A DNA stretch of 64,000 nt from Ianthella basta (Eukaryota; Porifera; Demospongiae; Verongiida; Ianthellidae): contig OZ025873.1 in the NCBI GenBank assembly GCA_964019415.1, positions 4,797,677 to 4,861,676 of the forward strand, in the 5' to 3' direction. The stretch's first letter is position 1. Every line of letters starts with the position of its first letter. The notes under the pieces were generated by a model. The model made no database searches, was not told where the DNA came from, and saw only the letters and a program-made list of their open reading frames with translations. This document shows positions 57,048 through 64,000 of this stretch, piece after piece. Position numbers and translations under genes: made by a program.

Positions 57048-57329
57048 TGCAAATGGTTAACAGTATTGTGAGTGGCCTGTCTGCTGAGTGGATTGACAGC
57101 AACTTCACATCCATTCAAGTAAGCTGGGACCAAGACAGCACAGCAAACTATAGGATTTGGTACTCCCCAGTGGTGGACTATGAAGGCAGGACTTGGATGT
57201 TGCCATCGTCAACGGTTGTTACAACAGGCTCAAACATCGTCCTTACTGAACTGCAACCAACTTTGTTCTACTCCATTTCTGTGGAAAACGTTGCAGACAA
57301 TACCAATTTGGAAACAAGTTGTATTACAG
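57048..57329 (+). CDS. Unit C exon: FN3 domain 5
   Basis: 282 nt, phase 1-1, CACACAG|TGCAAATGG to ACAG|GTACTG. LSAEWIDSNFTSIQVSW, YRIWYSPV, LQPTLFYSISVENV. The acceptor is chosen to keep phase 1; it is not as strong as in A and B. No (GT)n follows the donor. Confidence 0.78.
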
Positions 57330-57502
57330 GTACTGCACTGTATGTCATGCTAGCTTCTTTTGAAACTGATACAACTTTGCAATTGATGCAGTAAATGTAT
57401 CTCAGATGCATTTTCCTATGGCTTTATGAGCTACAGATATTAAAACATTAGCACTTGATCCTGATTATATTGCAATGATTATCAAACAGTGCTTCACAAA
57501 GT

Positions 57503-57581
57503 CAGTGCAGTTTCAATAACAGTCACCTGAATAATAATCAGTGTAATTATTATTCAAGTGACTGTTATTGAAGCTGCACTG
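57503..57581. repeat. Inverted repeat with 36-bp arms
   Basis: CAGTGCAGTTTCAATAACAG facing CTGTTATTGAAGCTGCACTG, arms about 36 nt with two mismatches and a loop of about 7 nt. Lies in the intron before the TM exon; absent from A and B. Confidence 0.8.
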
Positions 57582-57780
57582 GCCTAATTGTGTACATGTA
57601 CATGGATGCCTCTCATTAGCATTGCGTGACATTGTATGACTTAATATGCAAAGGATTTACTTTATGGACTTGACGTTATCAATTTGCATAATTCATATGT
57701 TGGTCAGTGAAACTATGAAAAGATTAGAGGCAGTTGACAGAAGTACTTATACTGTAATAACTCTAATGTTGCACATACAG

Positions 57781-57925
57781 GTGGATCTCTTGGTGGTACC
57801 TTTGTTGGTGGAATTGCAGTAGGAAGTGCTGTGATGCTCCTTGTGTGTGGCATCGTGGTAGGGATAGTCAAGTTGAGGAAAGGGAAGACCAGCAAAGCAG
57901 TTCTTGAAAATGTTGATCATGATAA
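57781..57925 (+). CDS. Unit C exon: transmembrane segment
   Basis: 145 nt, phase 1 in, phase 2 out, ATACAG|GTGGATC to GATAA|GTGAGC. GGSLGGTFVGGI, AVMLLVCGIVVGIV, KLRKGKTSK. The best kept extracellular-to-cytosol exon of the unit. Confidence 0.85.
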
Positions 57926-59993
57926 GTGAGCTCAGTCATGATCAGTTAGTGGTCTTTTGTTGAATGTCAATGTGTGGTTGAAGTTTTGCTATAAGTATAC
58001 ATGCACTGACTCTCAATAGCCTAGATCGATTTCACTGCCTTGTGCTAAGTACCATTGCAATATCCACAAAGCCCAATGTCCATGTACATATATATGTTAC
58101 GCACATACCTCCAACCTGCGCAAACCTCCAACTATTGCCTATACATGAAATATATAGCCGATGATATAATTATAGTCAGAACTACACCTGGGTTATGTAT
58201 ATATTTATGTGGTAACTGCTTGCATTGCAGTATAGTTACTGCATGGCTCTAAGACATGTATTATAGCAATTGGGAGCAGAATGAAGCAGAATGATCATGA
58301 TCAGTTAGTGGTCTTTTTATGTCAATGTGTGTCTGAGGTTTTGATATACATGCACTGACTCTTAACAGGCTAGCTCAATTTCACTGCTTTTTTTTACCAT
58401 GCACCATTGCAATATCCACAAAGCCCAAATTGAATGTCCGTGTGCATACATGAAATAGCTGATGCAATATAGTCAGGACTACATCTGCATTATGTATATA
58501 ATTGTGTTGCAATTGGAAGGAGAATGAAGGGATGAAGCCCATGGCATTTGATATTGCAGCTTACAGTATTGCAGTGTTGTACATAGCTAATGTACCATAA
58601 ATCTTCTTAATATTCAATAATCTAGTTTTGCAAACTTTCCACAGTCTTGCCTTGAAACATTCTAACATTTCAAATTCTGGTCAACTCTAAAATTTGCGTA
58701 GACCACTAATGGCTATCAGGGTACTGCATAATACACCTTTGAAATGGTGTCTAAATAAGGTAAACACACTTAATCAAACAGTGTTGTCTTCAGAGATGTC
58801 CAATGTGCTGTGAGTAGCTATAGCTGGCTACCAATTGGCTACAAATAGCGTTGGTAACGACTACAGCTTTCCTATCCTGAATGTTCTTTTCCTTGGTAAA
58901 TATACAAAATCTTCTGCAATACTTGCATGCATGGGCTCCAAACCTCCTCGTAGACATGATTCCTACAAATAACACATGACACTGTGATGAGGAAAGACCA
59001 GTATCAGCCATTTTGCTCATGAAGCTTTCCAGAAAATGGCAACAGAGAGTGCCTTTTCACAAGACACAGGCATTTTCGCAAGCCATGAACAAAAAGAACA
59101 TGTTTCTTCCTAAACTTTGAACAGTCAGAATTGAAAAGTCTTATAAATTCCTGAATTTTTAGAAGATTTATGGTATGCACAAGCAAAACCAGTGGAGTGT
59201 GGCAGATTCGAGGTTGGGGGTGGGGATGTACATAAATTTCTTGTTTCAGAAAGTATTCCATGCCTAGATATAGTAACAACATCATTGTACACTAAAGGCT
59301 ATTGTATAATAGCCTCCTATGTGACAAAATGGCATAATTGCATTGAAACTCATGGTTATAGAATGTATTCCCTGGATCACTTGTGATAGTTCTTAAGCAA
59401 TTCTCACACAGCATAAGGGGTTATAAGGTATTACACAGGAATTTTCAGCCACATAAGCCATTGTCCACTGATAACTGTTGATGAAGCTAACAAAGCCTTG
59501 GCTAGTGACTGAAATGATCGTCATCATAACGCGTATATAATACCTGCCCTTTCTGGTATGTGAGAATCAGCTAAGCAAAAATGGTGTCTTAGTGCAACAC
59601 AAGTAACTCTAGTTTGTCTAGACTAGGAAGGGCAAGATCCACAATGTTTTCTAAGCAAGTAAAGCCATGTACGGGATGATCCTGCAATAGTTTCAGAAGA
59701 GGAACAGAAACTAAACAGCTCTATCACCACCAAGCAGCCTCTCCAAACCCAATGATGTTCCAGATCTACAGCTGCCTGTGTACTTTGCTGCAGTTCACTG
59801 ATAATCTTGCATACAGTTTGTGGAAGAGTTTGGATGCATGGCCAAATTCTGACGTCCCTGCCTACCCACTTGCACAGAGCACTATGTACAATTTGTGCAT
59901 GCAAACATCAACAGTCTAAATGTACAGCACAAAGTCATATAATTATGCGCCAATCTCAGTACATATCTGGTGCTATGTGTTTCAATTGTGCAG
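57926..59993 (+). other. Intron between TM and tail, with internal duplication
   Basis: 57945-58275 and 58285-58620 are diverged duplicates (GATCAGTTAGTGGTCTTT, ATGCACTGACTCT, AATATCCACAAAGCCCAA). 58615-59130 holds the dispersed repeat also seen at 34335-34700. 59590-59890 matches unit A 18060-18370. No exon. Confidence 0.55.
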
Positions 59994-60099
59994 GGACATA
60001 TATGAAGATGTGGAGACTGCAAACACTGCAGTGGCTGATGATGTGGTCATGGATTAGAACCCTGCATATGGAGTTCTTGAGGCATCCAGCAAGTTGTAG
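59994..60099 (+). pseudogene. Unit C tail exon with premature stop
   Basis: GTGCAG|GGACATATATG. Reads KDIYEDVETANTAV, then ADDVVMD and TAG at 60055-60057 where A and B have CAG (Gln). The rest, NPAYGVLEASSKL and the old stop (60097-60099), is still there but out of reach. The product would keep the first tyrosine (IYEDV) but lose the NPAYGV motif. Confidence 0.85.
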
Positions 60100-60290
60100 A
60101 TTAGACCGATTAGAAAGTGTGACAGAAACTGCCAGTAGGTATGCTCTGAAATATATCTCATTCACAAATATAACCAAATTACATATAATTAATAAGTAAT
60201 CTTTGTTGAATTGTGAACTCTTACAGGCACAAACAAATTATTAATTTTATGTACAATTCATGCCCTCTGTCAGAGATAAAGCCCCCATTT

Positions 60291-60950
60291 ACAATCAATT
60301 ATATGAAACTCAACACTGGCACATACGCGACAAACGACAAGTATATGCGCACACAAGTATAATGCGTTTATACAGAACACAAACATAAAACACCGCGCAC
60401 ATGCAGAAACACAGATATGCCAACAACACATTCAGATTCACACCCACACATGCATATAATACAGTTTTGCTCTAATATTTGTAAATATCTATTCCACTAT
60501 AAGTTTGCATGTCTATGTTTAACGTGCGCAGAAACACATTCTCCGATCTACTATGTCTACATACTGCATCTACATGCACCTACAGGGTCTACTAAGCTTT
60601 ACATTATAAGCATGCGTGTATACTATCTACTAGTATAATATTATTATGTTGTAGAATCACTGTTCCCTAGTAGCTGCCTATAGCCAGCCCATCATTGGTG
60701 ATTAAATGGGTTAACGTATACAGACATTAGTACAGTACTGAGTCTGAGCATGATGTGCCAATAATTAGACATCGGTATTGATCATGGATAAACATGGAGC
60801 CTGTTGAGTTGTTGGAGGATTGCTTTACCCATTATTAATTGGAAGCTGCAGAGGTAATGTAAGAAAGACATAGCTAGGATGCATGTGAGATTATTATTGA
60901 AGTAATTAACATACAGCAGTAGCTGCTCAGCCAAACAGAGGCCTGTAATG
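60291..60950 (+). repeat. 3' flank repeat, unit C copy
   Basis: Fourth copy of the flank (ACAATCAATTATATGAAACTC, GGTCTACTAAGC, GCCTGTTGAGTTGTTGGAGG, GCAGTAGCTGCTCAGCC). It breaks off after CAAACAGAGGCCT, where other copies go on to GGGGCTGCC. Confidence 0.75.
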
Positions 60951-61566
60951 GTCACATGGAAAGTATAAGGGATATGTGAGGCAGTCAGGAGTTGAGGTAA
61001 AAAGAAAATAAATAGATAATAAGAGTACTGAGTGATGGATATACATGTGATAAGTGTATGGTGTACTATCTAAACAAAAGGGATTATCTGCATAAAAAGG
61101 TTTTAAATAACAATACATGTGGTGTAATTGCATAGAATAAACTTCACCTCCTCTTCCAGTGATTGTTGGTAAAAATAGTTTGTTCCTGAGTTACAATGAT
61201 TAAAAACTGTTGTTTCAAGTCTTGGTAAACTAGACATATGCATAAAACGTACGTGTGCTTGGTCCTCCCTCCCCTCCCCCCCCCAATTACGCACATTAAT
61301 TGCATATCTCCTTGTATTTGGAATTCCTTTAATAGTTCAGTAAATGTTTAGTCTACCGCCTGATGACTGAGTCACAAGTGTACTATTATTGATGAAGTTT
61401 TGTTAGTTGGGCAGTATTATAGATCACTCTTGATCATTTTCACTTGGTTTTCAAGTAGGTAGGTAGGGAGTTTAAGTGGAAAAATGACCATGGCAGAAAT
61501 TTACTGAAATCTGAGCAGTGTACAAGCAGTAATCTGTGCTGTGTGTGTGCCTTGTCAACCTATTGC
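60951..61566. other. Spacer, no gene
   Basis: 61380-61560 matches 20780-20945, the DNA between phosphatase exons b and c of unit A (CACTCTTGATCATT, TGCCTTGTCAACCTATT). No phosphatase exon is found here. A C-run lies at about 61268-61284. Confidence 0.5.
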
Positions 61567-62545
<979 letters not shown>

Positions 62546-62746
62546 AGCATTGTGAACGTGGGTCACTTTGTGAACAGAAGCAACATTGTGAACATGGTTC
62601 ACTTTGTGAACACAAGCAACATTGTGAACGTGGGTCACTTTGTGAACACAAGCAACATTGTGAACATGGGTCACTTTGTGAACACAAGCAACATTGTGAA
62701 CGTGGGTCACTTTGTGAACACAAGCAACATAGTGAACGTGGGACCG
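62546..62746 (+). repeat. 36-bp minisatellite, about 5.5 units
   Basis: Unit GTGAACGTGGGTCACTTTGT plus GAACACAAGCAACATT, head to tail, with single-base variants (ACGTGG/ACATGG, ACACAAG/ACAGAAG). There are no unique spacers, so it is not a CRISPR. The unit is 12 codons and open on both strands, reading VNVGHFVNTSNI forward, but nothing supports a gene. Confidence 0.92.
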
Positions 62747-64000
62747 TTTTTGCATCACCACATGTATGCAGCTAGCTAGACGTATGTAAGTAGTGAAATC
62801 GGAGCAAAGTTGTTAGGAATGATAGTTACAATGGTATGGTAACAGTTGAAACGTACCACACGGGAAATGCTGAACGTTGCATGGTTATACACAAGATCTA
62901 GAGCACTGTTCTCACTGAGCACGGCTGTTTCGCAGTGGCAATTTAGTTTGTAGCCGCAAATTGGGAATTGGAACCAGGATCTACCCTCCTTCGAAGGAGG
63001 CCAGATTTCATCTGCTTTTTCTCCGCGAATACTGAATCAATGCAGATTTAACGCCTTAGTGCAACAGAAATGACAGTTGGCAAGTGAGTTTTAGCCTTTA
63101 AAGCGTGTGATATACTGTTGCCATTTCGAAATTATAGTCGAGGCTTGCGTATATTAATCTTCTCTTAGCGTCCTTCTGCCAGTTTTCACGCTATCGTGCT
63201 ATACCTTGACTGAAAGCCCAATGTGTCTATAACATGGCAATGAAGGGCTTGTTCTACGGCGCATCGCGGATTTTGCATTATGAGCGCTAGTAACATGGTA
63301 CATCCTACTCACATACAGCTAAATGTAGAGCTGCGCAGTCACCGAGTCAGAGTGGATAGTGTTATGTTAGCCAACCAATCTCTGCATGATAGAAATGTTC
63401 TTGGTGCATGGCAGAATGCCTATGTGTGTGTACTGTACCTTATTTATAAGTATGCATTCGGATTACATACTCATCCAACCTGCACTTGGTTTTGATTTGC
63501 AGGGTCATTCCCCTTGTCACAGCTAGTTATAGCAGTAGTACGTAGCTAGCTGTGATGTTTTTGTACATGAGTGTGCATAGTTGTATGCTGTTTTCCTTTC
63601 TCCAATGTTCTCCTTAGAGTATAGTTTACAAAGAATGCACTGATCATTAGTCTTGGAGCAGCTATGGTGGATGGTTAGATGCTGCATGTGTGAGAGGATG
63701 TTATCTTCCTTTGTAAAGCACAATGGGTAATGCATACAAACACTAATACCTTGTGTAACCAGTCTACAAATAGCAGTCTGGCTATGTGAGAATAATGGCA
63801 CTCGCTACACGACTGGTAGTCCTTTCATGTGGAGCAAAAGAGTATTTCTAGCTTACTATTACCACCTCCTTAGTTCTCTCCATTTGCCTAAAGTAAATGT
63901 TCTCTGTTGGATTCCAAGATCAAACGCACAATGCAGTGTGTACAGCCCATAAATCTTATTGTTTTGGATTTATACACATTCAATTGCTTGTGTGGGAGTA
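62747..64000. other. Right edge, possible next gene start, no firm call
   Basis: From 62820 the DNA is less AT-rich and lacks repeats of the array. A frame at 63280 (MSASNMVHPTHIQLNVE ...) stays open for 71 codons and has an even composition, so it could be a first exon of a neighbouring gene. No domain is recognised. Confidence 0.3.

Larger units (their letters stand above)
46721..60099 (+). other. Receptor gene, unit C (gene model, partly broken)
   Basis: Usable exons: MAG-type signal peptide, Ig-like, CCP x2, FN3-4, FN3-5, TM, tail. Joined in phase they total 1608 nt (536 codons to the ancestral stop) with one in-frame TAG in the tail. Between CCP 2 and FN3-4 lie a CCP exon without acceptor (53731) and a CCP-FN3 fusion with a stop (56214); both would have to be skipped. 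FN3-1 and FN3-2 are gone. So unit C is either a pseudogene in the making or a shorter receptor without the NPAYGV motif. Transcript data would decide. Confidence 0.6.

Noticed and set aside
62546..62746. Regular repeats that could be taken for a CRISPR array
   Set aside because: Units are head to tail with no unique spacers, and the window is animal nuclear DNA.

Overview
This is intron-rich, repeat-rich metazoan nuclear DNA. The coding signal sits in short exons with GT..AG borders that all join in the same phase. There are long (GT)n arrays and many decayed retroelements and fold-back elements. No rRNA, tRNA, CRISPR array or operon was seen. Domain content (Ig, sushi/CCP, fibronectin III, a receptor-type tyrosine-phosphatase D2 relic and an NPxY tail) and the style of the locus suggest an early-branching animal. 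A demosponge is my best guess, but this is inference and not proven by the sequence.

The backbone is a tandem array of paralogous type I membrane receptor genes on the + strand, spaced about 20-21 kb. Unit A (4563-18571): signal peptide, 8-residue micro-exon, four CCP exons, five FN3 exons, one TM exon, one tail exon. Joining them gives 2448 nt, a multiple of three, or about 815 aa. Unit B (24568-38626): same layout with one CCP exon; 1935 nt, about 644 aa. Unit C (46721-60099): a different signal peptide, an Ig-like exon, two usable CCP exons, then a damaged middle, FN3-4/5, TM and tail. In C a deletion fused half a CCP exon to an FN3 exon, and a nonsense codon cuts the tail just before the NPAYGV motif. 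The first ~1.1 kb is the 3' flank of a further unit to the left, so the array has at least four members. Nearly every extracellular exon is phase 1-1, so domains can be lost, gained or skipped without frame loss.

The spacers also repeat. A 3' flank plus a promoter-like segment plus a signal-peptide exon recurs at about 1-4.4 kb, 39.3-41.5 kb and 45.5-46.8 kb. Exons for a receptor-phosphatase D2 domain lie behind unit A (broken by a stop and a frameshift) and behind unit B (one exon left). The array may therefore descend from a receptor phosphatase whose catalytic half was replaced by the short NPxY tail (inference).

Mobile DNA is abundant: two inserts of one TIR family with CCGG target duplications, each with its empty site visible in a paralogous spacer; a disabled reverse-transcriptase element in the large intron of unit B; LINE remnants on both strands; two classes of TIR/fold-back miniature elements; a 36-bp minisatellite; and a 98-bp direct repeat exactly 3600 bp apart around the phosphatase relic.

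The receptors probably work at the cell surface: CCP, Ig and FN3 modules bind ligands or neighbouring cells, and the tail carries LYExV and NPAYGV tyrosine motifs suited to SH2/PTB adaptors. Tandem copies, module turnover and part-dead members resemble allorecognition or immune receptor clusters, but no function is shown by sequence alone.
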